Origin: Tahibacter soli
GTDB taxonomy: Bacteria; Pseudomonadota; Gammaproteobacteria; Xanthomonadales; Rhodanobacteraceae
DNA length: 64,000 nt
Assembly (NCBI RefSeq): GCF_025717065.2
Contig: NZ_JAOVZO020000014.1
Span: 186,001 to 250,000 of the forward strand
Direction of reading: 5' to 3'
Under the pieces are notes generated by a model. That model made no database searches. It was not told the DNA's origin and was given only the letters and a program-made list of their open reading frames with translations. Of this stretch, positions 19,159-28,767 are shown piece after piece. Numbering within the stretch: the first letter of the stretch is position 1; every line of letters starts with the position of its first letter. Position numbers and translations under genes: made by a program.

Positions 19159-21171
19159 TCAGTTGCGCCGATACGCGTACTCATACGCGAAATGCGACGC
19201 CGCCTTGTTCTGCCAGTTGTTGAGCAGGTGATACGTGCGGCGCCAGAGCCACCATTTGATCTTGATGCCGAACAGCTTGAAGCTGATCTTGCGGCCGCGC
19301 TGGTATTCCTTCATCTGCGCGGCGAACAGCGGATGCACCGGGCGCACGCCGTCCGGGCCGGCCGCGTAGATCGCCGCGTCGGTGATCGCGCTCGATTCTT
19401 CGCGCATCGGATTGCCGAACAGGTTGTCGCGGTACGGGCGCGGCACCCACGCGCTCTGGTTCGACGCCGACGGCAGCGGGTTCGCGTCGTCGGTTCCGCC
19501 GAGGAACGAATGGTCGACCGCGCCCTGGATGAACGAATAGACGTTGCGCAGGCGGCGGCGCGAATCGAGGATCGTGCCGGAGAACGCGTCCTCGACCGGC
19601 ATGACCATGCCGCTGGGCGCGAGCCACGGCGAGCACATCGCGCTCATGTACTTGAGCGGCACGATCGCCTTGACGCGGCGCTGATCCCAGAACTGCCCGA
19701 CCGCGCGGCCGAACGGAATGCCGAGGTCGAACGCCTTGACGAGGCCCGTGACCATGAAGCCGGTCGACGGAATCGCCCACGGCGCGACCGGCGTCGGATT
19801 GCCGCACGACGAATCCATCGTCACGACGCCGTCGTCGTTGCCGGGATGCACGAGCTTGGTGCCGAGGATGCCGAACGCGTAGTTGCCGCGCGTATGCGCG
19901 CCCGACACCGTGATCGTGGTAACCGGCGACTCCTCCATCACGGGATGCCAGCGCTGATGCGTATACAACGGCGTCAAGTCCACGAGTACCGTCTGGAGCG
20001 CCGCGGCGAGGCTCCAGCCGCAGTTGCCGCCGCCGCCGAACCACGACGAGATGACGTCGCACAGCGGGTCGGTCGGATCCATGAGGCTCGACAGTGCGAT
20101 CGCGGCGCTCGCCAGGCGGCTGCCCGACAGCGCCGACGCCATCGCGATGTGGCCGCGGAAGCGCTTGACCAGCGGCTTGTACGCCGCGCCGTAGTCGCCG
20201 AGCTGCAGGCGGCCCATCGCGCTGTTCATGATCAGGCCGCCGGTGGAATGCGTCACGACGATGCAGCCGTTCGCGCAGAACGGCATCTTGACGACGCTGT
20301 CGGGCGGATAGCTCGGCGGCGTCAGCACGTTCTGCCCGGTGTTCATCGCGCGGATGACCTGGGTCAGAAAGGCGTGCTGCGCGTATTCGAGGCGCTGCGC
20401 GGTGCTCCACGCGACGATCAGCAGGCGGTTGCCCTTCGGCACGTAGCTCGGCGAGCCGCCGGCCGGCCACTGGTAGCCGGCGAGCGCGTTGTTGTACGGA
20501 TTGCCGATGTCCCACAGGTGCTCGCGAATGTGCGGCGTCCAGTATTCGACCGCCTTGTCGTAGAAATAGCCGCCCGGCTGGTACGCCGACTGGGTGTTGG
20601 GCCACAGGCTCGTGGCGCCCTGATGGCCCGACATGGCGTCGGTCAGCGCCTTCATCGACAGGCCGTGGATGTAAATGATGTCGCGGCCGGCGAACGGCTC
20701 GCCGTCGCGCAGGAACACCTCGCTGTCGCACGGATAGACCTGTTTCTTGTAGTAGCACACCGGCTTGGCGTTGAACGCCGGCAGCTTCGGCAGCTGCAGG
20801 TCGGGCAGACCGCCCAGCAGGTCGGGCAGCAGATCCTTTTCGAACGTATCGACGGTCGCGTCGTTGGCGATGTCGGCGTCGGATTCGGGTTCCTCGGCTT
20901 CCGGCGGCAGCGTGCCGCCGATCGACGGTTCGCACGGCAGCGGGTACATCGCGTCGGTCGTCGTGTCGAGGTCGGGATACACGGTCGAGAGCGGGCCGAC
21001 TTCCTCGTCGACGTCTTCCGGACCTTCGATCTCGGTCGCGCCGGCCGGCAGCGTGACGTTGCCGCGCGGATCGAGCTTGGCTTCTTCGGGACACGGAACG
21101 GCCCAGGCCGCGGGCAGAAACGCGAACAGGGCGAGGCCGCCGAAACGGGCGAGCGTTCGGGTGCGGTGCAT
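19159..21171 (-). CDS. secreted α/β-hydrolase, lipase-like
   Basis: 670 residues with a signal peptide (FGGLALFAFLPAAWA-VP). An acidic, low-complexity region fills about 30-125. The hydrolase core starts at DIIYIHGLSM (oxyanion-loop HG) and has the nucleophile elbow THSTG with Ser309, a variant of GxSxG. A long cysteine-containing cap region follows. A His such as the one in VDHSFLGG could complete the triad, but this is uncertain. AGGAG precedes the ATG. The gene lies 126 bases downstream of the 794-residue secreted protein on the same strand, separated by a strong hairpin. Confidence 0.78.
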   Translation of the reverse strand: MHRTRTLARFGGLALFAFLPAAWAVPCPEEAKLDPRGNVTLPAGATEIEGPEDVDEEVGPLSTVYPDLDTTTDAMYPLPCEPSIGGTLPPEAEEPESDADIANDATVDTFEKDLLPDLLGGLPDLQLPKLPAFNAKPVCYYKKQVYPCDSEVFLRDGEPFAGRDIIYIHGLSMKALTDAMSGHQGATSLWPNTQSAYQPGGYFYDKAVEYWTPHIREHLWDIGNPYNNALAGYQWPAGGSPSYVPKGNRLLIVAWSTAQRLEYAQHAFLTQVIRAMNTGQNVLTPPSYPPDSVVKMPFCANGCIVVTHSTGGLIMNSAMGRLQLGDYGAAYKPLVKRFRGHIAMASALSGSRLASAAIALSSLMDPTDPLCDVISSWFGGGGNCGWSLAAALQTVLVDLTPLYTHQRWHPVMEESPVTTITVSGAHTRGNYAFGILGTKLVHPGNDDGVVTMDSSCGNPTPVAPWAIPSTGFMVTGLVKAFDLGIPFGRAVGQFWDQRRVKAIVPLKYMSAMCSPWLAPSGMVMPVEDAFSGTILDSRRRLRNVYSFIQGAVDHSFLGGTDDANPLPSASNQSAWVPRPYRDNLFGNPMREESSAITDAAIYAAGPDGVRPVHPLFAAQMKEYQRGRKISFKLFGIKIKWWLWRRTYHLLNNWQNKAASHFAYEYAYRRN

Positions 21172-21191
21172 GAGGGGAATCTCCTGGCATT

Positions 21192-21231
21192 GAGGTCCGC
21201 CGCCGCGCCGGCGGCGCGTGGGGCGGACCTC
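21192..21231 (-). promoter_or_regulatory. long hairpin between two secreted-protein genes
   Basis: GAGGTCCGCC (21192-21201) pairs perfectly with GGCGGACCTC (21222-21231) around a GC-rich inner dyad. On the minus strand no T run follows, so it is not a classic terminator. It ends only 20 bases before the lipase-like ATG and could attenuate read-through or stabilise the 3' end of the upstream message. Confidence 0.5.
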
Positions 21232-21297
21232 TCGATGCTAGGAATCCCGACCGGGCAAAGCTGGGAACGATGCGGGAACGAAGCGGGACGCGAACCG

Positions 21298-23682
21298 CTA
21301 CGGAACGACGATCGCGTTGCCCGTGCGGTCGTACGCGTAGTCGAGCACCGTCGCCGGATAGCCGTTGCCGGCGGCGGCCTTGAGATGCACGTAGCCGTAG
21401 TTCACCTGGCCGGTGGCCTCGTTGTAGAACTTGAAGCCGAGGTAGCCGGTCGCGCCGGGCGTCCAGTTTTCCAGTTGTTTGGACGTCTGCGCGTACCAGA
21501 TCGTGCCGTCGGGGCCGACCGTCCGGCCGCGCTGCAGCACCGAGTAGCGCACGGCGCCGGTGTCGTTGACGTCGATCACGCCGCCGACCGCCGCGTTCGC
21601 GACCATGTCCGCGTACCAGTACACGTACAGCGACGGCGAGGGGGCTTGCGTGGCGAGATACAGGTTCACGTCGGCGACGAAGTCTTCGCGCCACGGGCCG
21701 TGTTCGCCGGTCACGAGGTCGATCGCGAGGCCGTCGATGTCGGCCGGCACCGGCCAGTTCAGCGGGCCGCTCGCGACGATGTCGCCGCCGTTGCCGCCCG
21801 CGCCGTCGAAGCCGTCGCGGAAGATCGTGTCGGCGGCGGAAGGCGGCGTCACGGTCGCGGCGACCGGCACCGCGAACGACGGATGCGCCGGATCGTTCGT
21901 CGTCACGCACAGCACGCCGTCGTGCGGGCCGGCCGCGAGCGCCGAGGCGTCGGCCGCGACCCACACGTCGATCGAATCGCCGGCCGCGAGCGTGCCGGCG
22001 ACCGGCGTCGCGGTCAGCCATGCGGCATCGCCGGCCATCGCGCACTGGCTCGACGCCGTGGCGTTCGTGAAATTCAGCGCGGCGGTGCCGACGTTCGCGA
22101 TCGTCACGCGTTCGGCGCGCGTTTCGCCCGCCTCGACATCGATCGTCAGCGCGTTCGCCGACAGCGCGGCGGCGGGGCCGGTGGGACCGGCGGCGCCGAG
22201 CGTCACCGAGTCGATCCACCAGCCGTTCGGCGCCGGCGCGACGCTGGACGAATCCGTGCCGAAGCGCCAGCGGAAGCGCACGTCGCGGTTCGCGGCGGCG
22301 GCGGGCAGCGTCACGCGCGTCGTCAGGAACGTGTTGCGCGTGCCGCCGGCCCACGCGGCGCGCGCGCCGAGCGGATTGCCGCCGCAGCAGGCCGGCAGCG
22401 TCGCGGTGTAGCCGCCCGACACGAACGCGCCGCCCGCCGTGACGATATCCTGGAACGGCGCGCCGTCAATCGCGATTTCCAGCACGCCGCCGTCGTACGG
22501 GCTCGTCTCGTGCGCCCAGCGATGGCGGAACGCGAGCTCGTCGTTCGCGCCGGCGTGCACGACCGGGCTGTACAGGCTGCTTTCGCCGGCCGCCGCCGGT
22601 TCCGGCACGTACGCGGCGTTCGGCGCGCCGTCGAACACGGCCGTCTGCGTGGCGAAGGCCGTGCCCGCGCCCGACGCGTCGGTCGTCCAGCCGGCCGGCA
22701 ATGCCGGTGCGGTCACGTCGTCGAAATTCCACGACGCGCCCTGCGCCGGCGCGCTCGTCGCGATCGACAGCGACCACACTTCGCTGCCGCCGTTCGGCGT
22801 GGTGCCGAGGTGCGTCACGGCGCCGGTCGCGGTGTCGACCGTGTACACCTGGCCCTGGAACGCGCCGCCCGCGCCGAGCGCGCCAAACGCGGCCCAATAC
22901 AGCGTGTCGGTGCGCTTGTCGAAATCCATGCCCTGCGCGTAGGCGGCGTTGACGCCGGTCGGGCCGATCACGTCGACGTCGCCCGTCGTCTTGTTCACCT
23001 TGACGAGATAGTTGTCGTACGGGTCGACCAGGTTGATCGCGTAGATCTCGCCGACGGAATTGATCGCGAGGTCCATCAGCACGAAATCGCCCGAACCGCC
23101 GGCGATCGGCGCGACCGGCGTCACCGCGGCGGTGACCGTATCGATCGTGTACAGATTGCAGCCGACGCCGACGACGTGGTTGCAGGCCGCCGCGTAGACG
23201 TTGTCGGTGACCGGATCCCACTTCATGCCGACCCAGAATTCGCCTTCGACCGGCGGCACTGCGTCGCCGATCTCTTCGGGCGTGCCGTCGGCCGTGCTGA
23301 TCGTCGTCAGCCGGTTCGCGTTGCCGACGAAATACTGCTTGCTGAAATCGTTGCGGACGAACGTGCCGGTCCACAGCTGCGGATCGGGCGGCGGCGGGCC
23401 GACCGCGGCGAAATTCGTCGGCGCGGACGCGTCGAACGCCGTGTAGTAGCGCGTGAAGCTCAGCGTCATTTCCAGCGCGTACGCCGGCACGGAACCGAGC
23501 AGAAGGTGCACCGAGCGCGGCGTCGCGCCGGGCGCGGCGGCCGGCACGGGCCGCGCCGCCTGCACGTCGGGCGTGAGCGTGCCGCGCGTCGGCGCGGTAT
23601 CGGCGAAGGCGGGTACGGTCGGCGCGCCGGCCAGCAGCAGCGGCAGGAGCAGGGTCGGCAATCGGCGTGAGATCGGATTCAC
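21298..23682 (-). CDS. secreted protein, propeller-like plus β-domains
   Basis: 794 residues from a GTG at 23682 that directly precedes a signal peptide (RRLPTLLLPLLLAGAPTVPAFA). Residues about 95-350 contain repeats such as TTISTADGTPEEIG and LYTIDTVTAAVTPV, suggesting a β-propeller. About 355-540 resembles a jelly-roll/concanavalin-like module (SWNFDDVTAPALPAGW), then an abnormal-spindle-like or IgG-like β module. DTIFRDGFDG lies at about 618-627, followed by about 165 more residues. No enzyme motif is evident. Its start faces the 3' end of the CadC-like gene. Confidence 0.75.
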   Translation of the reverse strand: MNPISRRLPTLLLPLLLAGAPTVPAFADTAPTRGTLTPDVQAARPVPAAAPGATPRSVHLLLGSVPAYALEMTLSFTRYYTAFDASAPTNFAAVGPPPPDPQLWTGTFVRNDFSKQYFVGNANRLTTISTADGTPEEIGDAVPPVEGEFWVGMKWDPVTDNVYAAACNHVVGVGCNLYTIDTVTAAVTPVAPIAGGSGDFVLMDLAINSVGEIYAINLVDPYDNYLVKVNKTTGDVDVIGPTGVNAAYAQGMDFDKRTDTLYWAAFGALGAGGAFQGQVYTVDTATGAVTHLGTTPNGGSEVWSLSIATSAPAQGASWNFDDVTAPALPAGWTTDASGAGTAFATQTAVFDGAPNAAYVPEPAAAGESSLYSPVVHAGANDELAFRHRWAHETSPYDGGVLEIAIDGAPFQDIVTAGGAFVSGGYTATLPACCGGNPLGARAAWAGGTRNTFLTTRVTLPAAAANRDVRFRWRFGTDSSSVAPAPNGWWIDSVTLGAAGPTGPAAALSANALTIDVEAGETRAERVTIANVGTAALNFTNATASSQCAMAGDAAWLTATPVAGTLAAGDSIDVWVAADASALAAGPHDGVLCVTTNDPAHPSFAVPVAATVTPPSAADTIFRDGFDGAGGNGGDIVASGPLNWPVPADIDGLAIDLVTGEHGPWREDFVADVNLYLATQAPSPSLYVYWYADMVANAAVGGVIDVNDTGAVRYSVLQRGRTVGPDGTIWYAQTSKQLENWTPGATGYLGFKFYNEATGQVNYGYVHLKAAAGNGYPATVLDYAYDRTGNAIVVP

Positions 23683-23850
23683 TGTGGATGTCCCGTATCG
23701 GTTGAAAGCGCTCGCGCATGGCGCGGCGGACCGCGGACGATCACAGCCGAATGCGCGACCCGACGCGCCGCGCGACCATGGCCGTTTCATGAGCGATTCG
23801 GTCAACCGGTTGAAATAAAAGGAAACGATGCACACGGCGCGCGCGTCGAA

Positions 23851-26184
23851 TCAGCGCAGCTGCCGCGCCGCGGCGGCGAGATCGCCGGGCAGCGGCCGTT
23901 CGCCGGCCAACGCGCGCACGCCGGCGAGCGCGTGCGCGAACGCCTCGGGCTGGCGCAGCGCGAGATACAGCCGTGCCTGCAGCACGGCGCAGGCGTAGTC
24001 GCGATCGGCCCACTGGCTCGCCTGGCCCGCGACCGTCGTCGCCTGCGCCAGATCGCCGGCCGCCAGCAGCGATTGTCCATAAGACACCACGACTTCGGCG
24101 ATATCCGCCGGCGCGCCGCTGCGGCGCGCGACCGTCAGCGCGGCTTCGTATGCGCGGCGCGCGGCGAGATTATCCGACGACCATTGCGATTCGGCGTCGG
24201 CGATGCGCGCATAGATCGACGTCGCGTCGTCGCTCTGCGGCTGCGCCACGAAACGGCGCGTTTCGGCGTCGGCCGCCGCCGCGTCGCCGGCCGCGCGCAG
24301 CGCACGGATCATGAGCAGCGTCGCGTCGTTGCGGATGCGCGCGTAGACCGGCGAGGCGAGATCGGGCTCGCGCAGCCGCGTCATGGCGGCGGCGGCGCGC
24401 GCCGCCGCGCCGGACGCGTCGTCCGCGGCGTAGGCGAGGTGCGCCAGCTCGATGCGGATCGTCGCGTCCATGCCGGCGACCTGCGCCGACGCGGCATTGC
24501 CGGCGAGCGCATCGAGGAGCGTGCGTGCGGCCTGCAGCCGGCCGTTCTGCGCGGCGACGCGCGCGGCGGCGTAGCGGAACAGCGCGTCGGTCAGCGGCTG
24601 GTCGAGCCGCGGCAGCCACGGTTCGGCGCGGTCGATCGACGCCTGCGCGGCCTGCGGCTGCAGCAGCGAAAGCTGCTCGGTCGCGGCGTTGCCGAGCGCG
24701 TCGACCAGTCCGTCGGCGTCGCCGAAACGCTCGAAGCGGTCGGCCGCTTCGTTCCACATCGCGAGCGCTTCGGCATGGCGCGCGCGCACCGCGAGCAGCG
24801 TCGCCTGCTGGCCGTGCAGCCGCGCCAGCTGCAGGCTCGCGCCCGCGAGTTCGAACGCGATGCGCGCCTGCGAAAAGTCGGCGTCGGCGCGGTCGAGATC
24901 GCCTTGCACCATCGTGAAGATGCCGCGGCCGTACAGCGCCTCGCCGAGCCATTGCGGCGCGTTGAGGCCGCCGAGCACGCGGATCGCCTCGTCGAGCTTC
25001 GCCGTCGCGCCGGCGAGGTCGCCTTCTTGCGCGATGGGCCCCGAGACGCCGATCAGCGCACGGGCGCGCGTCGTCGCGTCGACGTCCTGCGTCGCGGCGC
25101 GGTCGAGAATTTCGAGATAGCCCTGTTTCGCGGCGGCCATGCGCTGCGTCGCGAGATCGACGTCGGCGCGGCGCAGCAGCCACGGCACGCCGTCGCGCAG
25201 CGGCGCCGGCGCGGCGTCGACGAGTTCGCGCGCGGCGGCGTAGTCGCGATCGAGCGTCGCCGCGTCGATGCGCTCGAGCCATTGCGCGGCCGACGCGTCG
25301 CCGTGCGCGGCGCCGACGTCGGCGCTCGTGCGGCCGATCGCGGCGAGCAGGCGCCGGCTCGCCTCGCGCGTCGCGGCGATCGCGCCGTCGCCGCTGCCTT
25401 CGACTTCGCGGCGCACGCGGCCGTCCTCGCGCCATTCGATGCGGGTGACCCAGCCGTTGGCGACGCGCCGCGCCGTCGCGGCAACGAAACGACCGGCGCC
25501 GGTCGCCGCGCCGACGCGATCGTCGTCGAGCAGCGCGACGCGGTCGTTGCGCGCCGCCGCGGCGATGTTGTCGCTCGGCACGACGCGCAGACCCGCGGCG
25601 CGCAGGTCGTCGGCGATGCGGTCCATCAGGCCCAGGCGCAGCCAGGCCGATTCGGGCTCGGTGCCGGTCGCGACCGGCAGCACCGCGACGACGTCGCTCA
25701 TGCCGCCGGCGGCCGGCGCTCGCAGCAACCACGCGGCCAGCGCGGCGACGGCGGCGAGCGCGGCGACGCCGGCCGCGACGACGCGGGCAGGGCGGTGCCG
25801 CCTGCCCGGCGGTGCCGCAGGCGCTTGCTTTTCGGACACGTGCGTTTCGGTCGGATCGGCCGCGTCGCCGACCTGCGTCTGCGCGACCCAGCGATAGCCG
25901 AAACGCGGCACGGTACGCACGAACGCCTGCGCTTCGCCTTCGTCGCCGATCGTGCGGCGCAGCTTGCGCATGAGCTGGCCGAGCTGCGCGTCGGTGACGT
26001 CGGCGCGGCCCCACACCGCGGCTATCAGCTCGTCGCGGCCCACCGCGCGGTCGCGGTGCTCGATCAGCCAGACGAGCCCGTCGAACACTTTCGGCGAGAC
26101 GTTCACGAGCGTGCCGCCGGCCTGCAGTTCGCGCGCGGCGACATCGAGGCGGAACGTCGCGAAACGATAGACGGGTCGAATCAT
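23851..26184 (-). CDS. CadC-type transmembrane regulator with TPR domain
   Basis: 777 residues. Residues 1-104 are an OmpR/PhoB-type winged helix (VNVSPKVFDGLVWLIEHRDR, VTDAQLGQLMRKLRRTIGD, RTVPRFGYRWVA). One membrane span lies at about 134-154, and the large C-terminal part is alanine-rich helical repeat, TPR-like, presumably periplasmic. This architecture is known for CadC-like regulators, which lack a phosphoacceptor receiver. The target is unknown; the secreted-protein genes downstream on the same strand are plausible. It is divergent from the 163-residue gene. Confidence 0.85.
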   Translation of the reverse strand: MIRPVYRFATFRLDVAARELQAGGTLVNVSPKVFDGLVWLIEHRDRAVGRDELIAAVWGRADVTDAQLGQLMRKLRRTIGDEGEAQAFVRTVPRFGYRWVAQTQVGDAADPTETHVSEKQAPAAPPGRRHRPARVVAAGVAALAAVAALAAWLLRAPAAGGMSDVVAVLPVATGTEPESAWLRLGLMDRIADDLRAAGLRVVPSDNIAAAARNDRVALLDDDRVGAATGAGRFVAATARRVANGWVTRIEWREDGRVRREVEGSGDGAIAATREASRRLLAAIGRTSADVGAAHGDASAAQWLERIDAATLDRDYAAARELVDAAPAPLRDGVPWLLRRADVDLATQRMAAAKQGYLEILDRAATQDVDATTRARALIGVSGPIAQEGDLAGATAKLDEAIRVLGGLNAPQWLGEALYGRGIFTMVQGDLDRADADFSQARIAFELAGASLQLARLHGQQATLLAVRARHAEALAMWNEAADRFERFGDADGLVDALGNAATEQLSLLQPQAAQASIDRAEPWLPRLDQPLTDALFRYAAARVAAQNGRLQAARTLLDALAGNAASAQVAGMDATIRIELAHLAYAADDASGAAARAAAAMTRLREPDLASPVYARIRNDATLLMIRALRAAGDAAAADAETRRFVAQPQSDDATSIYARIADAESQWSSDNLAARRAYEAALTVARRSGAPADIAEVVVSYGQSLLAAGDLAQATTVAGQASQWADRDYACAVLQARLYLALRQPEAFAHALAGVRALAGERPLPGDLAAAARQLR

Positions 26185-26446
26185 TGCTCGTGCGTGGATG
26201 GCGCCGCCGCCGGTACGATCGCAGGTCGGAACGACAGACGGCCGCGGCGATCGCGCGTTGCTGACGACGGATACGGCGGGTCCGGCAGGTTCCGCCGCGA
26301 GTCACTATAGAGGATTCGCGCGGGCGCTCCATCGCCATTCGGCGATGTTCCGTTCGCTGCCGGCCGCTCTATACTCGCGCGATGTTCGACGTCCACGACA
26401 ACAAGGTGCGCGACGGCCACTAGGGAACACAACCCTAGGAGTCGCC
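26185..26446. promoter_or_regulatory. divergent promoter region with 13-codon leader and RBS hairpin
   Basis: A TATACT -10-like box sits at 26370-26375 on the plus strand. It is followed by a 13-codon open frame (ATG 26382 to TAG 26423). CTAGGG (26420-26425) pairs with CCCTAG (26433-26438) around a 7-base loop, and the second arm overlaps the CTAGGAG ribosome site of the next gene. The leader may therefore affect translation of the 163-residue protein. Confidence 0.4.
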
Positions 26447-26938
26447 ATGTATCTGCTTGCCGGGCCCGACGCGGGCCCGTTCACCTTGCTGCACCTTCCC
26501 ACGGGTGAGATCCGCCTCTACGCGACCGCCCGCGCGGCTGCCGCGTTTCTGCGCGCGCGCGGCATCGCCCGTCTCGTCGGCGATCCGGCGTTCGCCGAGC
26601 TGGTCCGCCCGACCGTCAATCGCTCGCTCGACATCGCGCAATGGCGCCTGACGAACGTCTACGGCGAACGCCTGTCGTCGGCCGATCTGCCGGCGGCGCC
26701 GTTGCCGCCGCGACGTCGCGACGGCGGATTCGGGGCAGGTTGGCGTCTGCACTGGCGCGCGGCACGGCTGTTTCGCGTCGTGCGCGAAGCGGCGTCGCGC
26801 GACGATCTGGAAGCGCCGCCGCGCGCGTCGCGCCGCGCACATCTGCTGCCGACCGTCTGGGACGACCTGACGCGTCACACCGAGCGTTGCTGGAAGCGCC
26901 AGCGCCGCACGCAGTGGAAGCTGCGCCGGGCGGATTGA
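26447..26938 (+). CDS. small hypothetical protein
   Basis: 163 residues; ATG preceded by CTAGGAG at 7-base spacing. There is no signal peptide or membrane segment. The C-terminal half is arginine-rich (for example SRRAHLLPTVWDDLTRHTER, WKRQRRTQWKLRR), suggesting nucleic-acid or membrane-surface contact. I recognise no family. Frame use fits the neighbouring genes. Confidence 0.55.
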   Translation: MYLLAGPDAGPFTLLHLPTGEIRLYATARAAAAFLRARGIARLVGDPAFAELVRPTVNRSLDIAQWRLTNVYGERLSSADLPAAPLPPRRRDGGFGAGWRLHWRAARLFRVVREAASRDDLEAPPRASRRAHLLPTVWDDLTRHTERCWKRQRRTQWKLRRAD

Positions 26939-27081
26939 CCGTCGCCGGTCGCGCGTCGCGCGGCGTACGGATCGCCCGCGCGCCGCGCTTAACGCGCGAC
27001 TGAGATTCGCATCAGGGGTCTTTACACCGCGCCGCGGAAACTGCGCCGCGCCGCCCGCCGGCGGCGCCTTCCGTCCGCGCC

Positions 27082-28767
27082 ATGCACCCGACATCCAGCC
27101 CCCGGTACGGCCGTCTCGACGGCCGCGCCGCCGTCTTTCCGCGCAGCGGCGTCGTGCCGCTGCGCGACGCGATTTCGCAACACGTTTACTTGTACTTTTT
27201 GCTGCTTTGCGCATTCGTCGCACGCTTGACGACCATCGGCGCGTATCCGCTGACGGACAACACCGAGGCGCGCTACGCAGAGATCGCGCGCAAGATGGTC
27301 GAGACGGGGCAGTGGCTCGTGCCGCAGATCGACTACGGCGTTCCGTTCTGGGGCAAGCCGCCGCTGTCGATGTGGCTGACGGCGGCCTCGTACGAGGCGT
27401 TCGGCGTGAGCGCGTTCGCCGCGCGGCTGCCGTCGCTGCTGCTCGGCGTCGCGGTCTGCGTGCTCGTCTATCGTCTCGGCGCTTCGCGCGGCGGTCGCGA
27501 GCTCGGGTTGCGCGCGAGCGTCGTCGTCGGCACGAGCCTTTTGATGTTCGTGAGCGCCGGCGCCGTGATGACCGACCCCGCGATGTTGTTCGGCATCGCG
27601 TTGTCCATGACCGGCTACTGGTTCGCATTGGCCGAACGTTCGCGCCGCTGGGGCTATCTGTTCTTCATCGGCCTCGCTATCGGCCTCCTCGCCAAGGGCC
27701 CGGTCGCGACCGTGCTCACGGTGCTGCCGATCGGCGTATGGGCGATCGCCACCGGCCGCGTCGCCGAAAGCCGGCGCCGGCTGCCGTGGCTCGGCGGCAG
27801 CCTCGTCGCGATCGTGCTCGTCGTGCCGTGGTACTGGGCCGCGGAAGCGGCCAGCCCCGGCTTTCTGCGCTACTTCCTCGTCGGCGAGCATCTGCAGCGC
27901 TTTCTCGTGCCCGGCTGGAAGGGCGATCTGTACGGCGTCGGACACGAATACCCGCGCGGCACGATCGGGTTGTTCGCCCTCGCCGGCACGCTGCCATGGT
28001 CGCCGTGGCTGTTGTGGCGGATCGGGCGGCACGGTCTTGCGCGAACGGTCGAGCCGCTGCGCGCCGGCGACGGCTGGGGCTGGTATCTCGTCTGCTGGAT
28101 GCTCGCGCCGGTCGCGTTCTTCACGCTGTCGCGCAATATCCTGCCGACGTACGTCTTGCCGGGTATCGCCGCGTTCGGTCTCGTCGTCGCGCACGCGTGG
28201 CAGCGGCGCGACGTGTCGGCGCCGCGGCGGCATTTCGTGTTGCTGGCGCTCGCTGCGCCGGCGCTGGCCGCGCTGCTGCTCGCGGCGTGGACGCGCGTCG
28301 GTTTTCAGTCGCAGCGGGAAATCGTGTCGGCGTATCGCGCGGCGTCGACGCGCGATGCGTCGCTCGTGTACTTCCGTCAGCGGCCGTATTCGGCGGCGTT
28401 TTATTCACAGGGCCGCGCGCGGCAGGCCGACGACGTGCAGGCGCTGCGCGAGCATCTCGAACGGTCGCCCGGTGCCTATGTCGCGACGGAAGCGCGTGCG
28501 CTGGCATTGCTGCCCGAGGACCTGCGCGCACGGCTCGCGGAAGTGGCGACGTCGCAGACCGGCAAATACGTGCTGCTGCACGCGGACGGGGATGAAACGG
28601 CGGGCCGGGAGGCGCCGGCCGGAAACAGCGGCTTTCGCGGCGACGAACCGATCCGTGATGCGCACGGATCGGCGCCGCTCGTTGCTTCGACTACAGCTTG
28701 CCGCGCGAACGCAGGTTGCTGCGGAGGCGGTTTTTGCGGCGACGGGCGCGGGAACGCTTCATGGTGA
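27082..28767 (+). CDS. ArnT/PMT-type glycosyltransferase (GT83-like)
   Basis: 561 residues, integral membrane. The hallmark is near the N-terminus: TDNTEARYAEIARKMVETGQW, then a loop with PFWGKPPLSMW, as in lipid-linked sugar transferases such as ArnT. Multiple membrane segments follow to about residue 410, and the rest forms a soluble C-terminal domain. These enzymes move sugars from undecaprenyl phosphate to lipid A or protein on the periplasmic side. The last 45 residues or so are glycine/cysteine-rich and unlike the family; they are encoded opposite a likely microprotein gene, so the end may be an extended run to a chance stop. Confidence 0.82.
   Translation: MHPTSSPRYGRLDGRAAVFPRSGVVPLRDAISQHVYLYFLLLCAFVARLTTIGAYPLTDNTEARYAEIARKMVETGQWLVPQIDYGVPFWGKPPLSMWLTAASYEAFGVSAFAARLPSLLLGVAVCVLVYRLGASRGGRELGLRASVVVGTSLLMFVSAGAVMTDPAMLFGIALSMTGYWFALAERSRRWGYLFFIGLAIGLLAKGPVATVLTVLPIGVWAIATGRVAESRRRLPWLGGSLVAIVLVVPWYWAAEAASPGFLRYFLVGEHLQRFLVPGWKGDLYGVGHEYPRGTIGLFALAGTLPWSPWLLWRIGRHGLARTVEPLRAGDGWGWYLVCWMLAPVAFFTLSRNILPTYVLPGIAAFGLVVAHAWQRRDVSAPRRHFVLLALAAPALAALLLAAWTRVGFQSQREIVSAYRAASTRDASLVYFRQRPYSAAFYSQGRARQADDVQALREHLERSPGAYVATEARALALLPEDLRARLAEVATSQTGKYVLLHADGDETAGREAPAGNSGFRGDEPIRDAHGSAPLVASTTACRANAGCCGGGFCGDGRGNASW
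28648..28672 (-). terminator. hairpin downstream of microprotein gene
   Basis: CCGATCCGT (28648-28656) and ACGGATCGG (28664-28672) form a perfect 9-base stem with a 7-base loop. On the minus strand it lies 18 bases past the stop of the 23-residue gene. Only two T residues follow, so termination would be weak; it may protect the 3' end. Confidence 0.5.
28691..28762 (-). CDS. arginine-rich 23-residue microprotein (candidate)
   Basis: Starts MKRSRARRRKNR and ends SNLRSRGKL; 12 of 23 residues are Lys or Arg. The ATG has AAGGA seven bases upstream, and TGC-GACAAT, an extended -10-like box, lies about 35 bases further upstream on the same strand. A 9-base hairpin follows the stop. The composition resembles tiny ribosome- or RNA-associated proteins, but I cannot assign a family. 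It overlaps the 3' end of the glycosyltransferase frame in antisense, exactly where that protein stops looking like its family, which favours the minus-strand reading as the selected one. Confidence 0.55.
   Translation of the reverse strand: MKRSRARRRKNRLRSNLRSRGKL

Noticed and set aside
18997-23670. Plus-strand open frame of about 1560 codons
   Set aside because: Antisense to two well-supported secreted-protein genes; Arg-rich without motifs.
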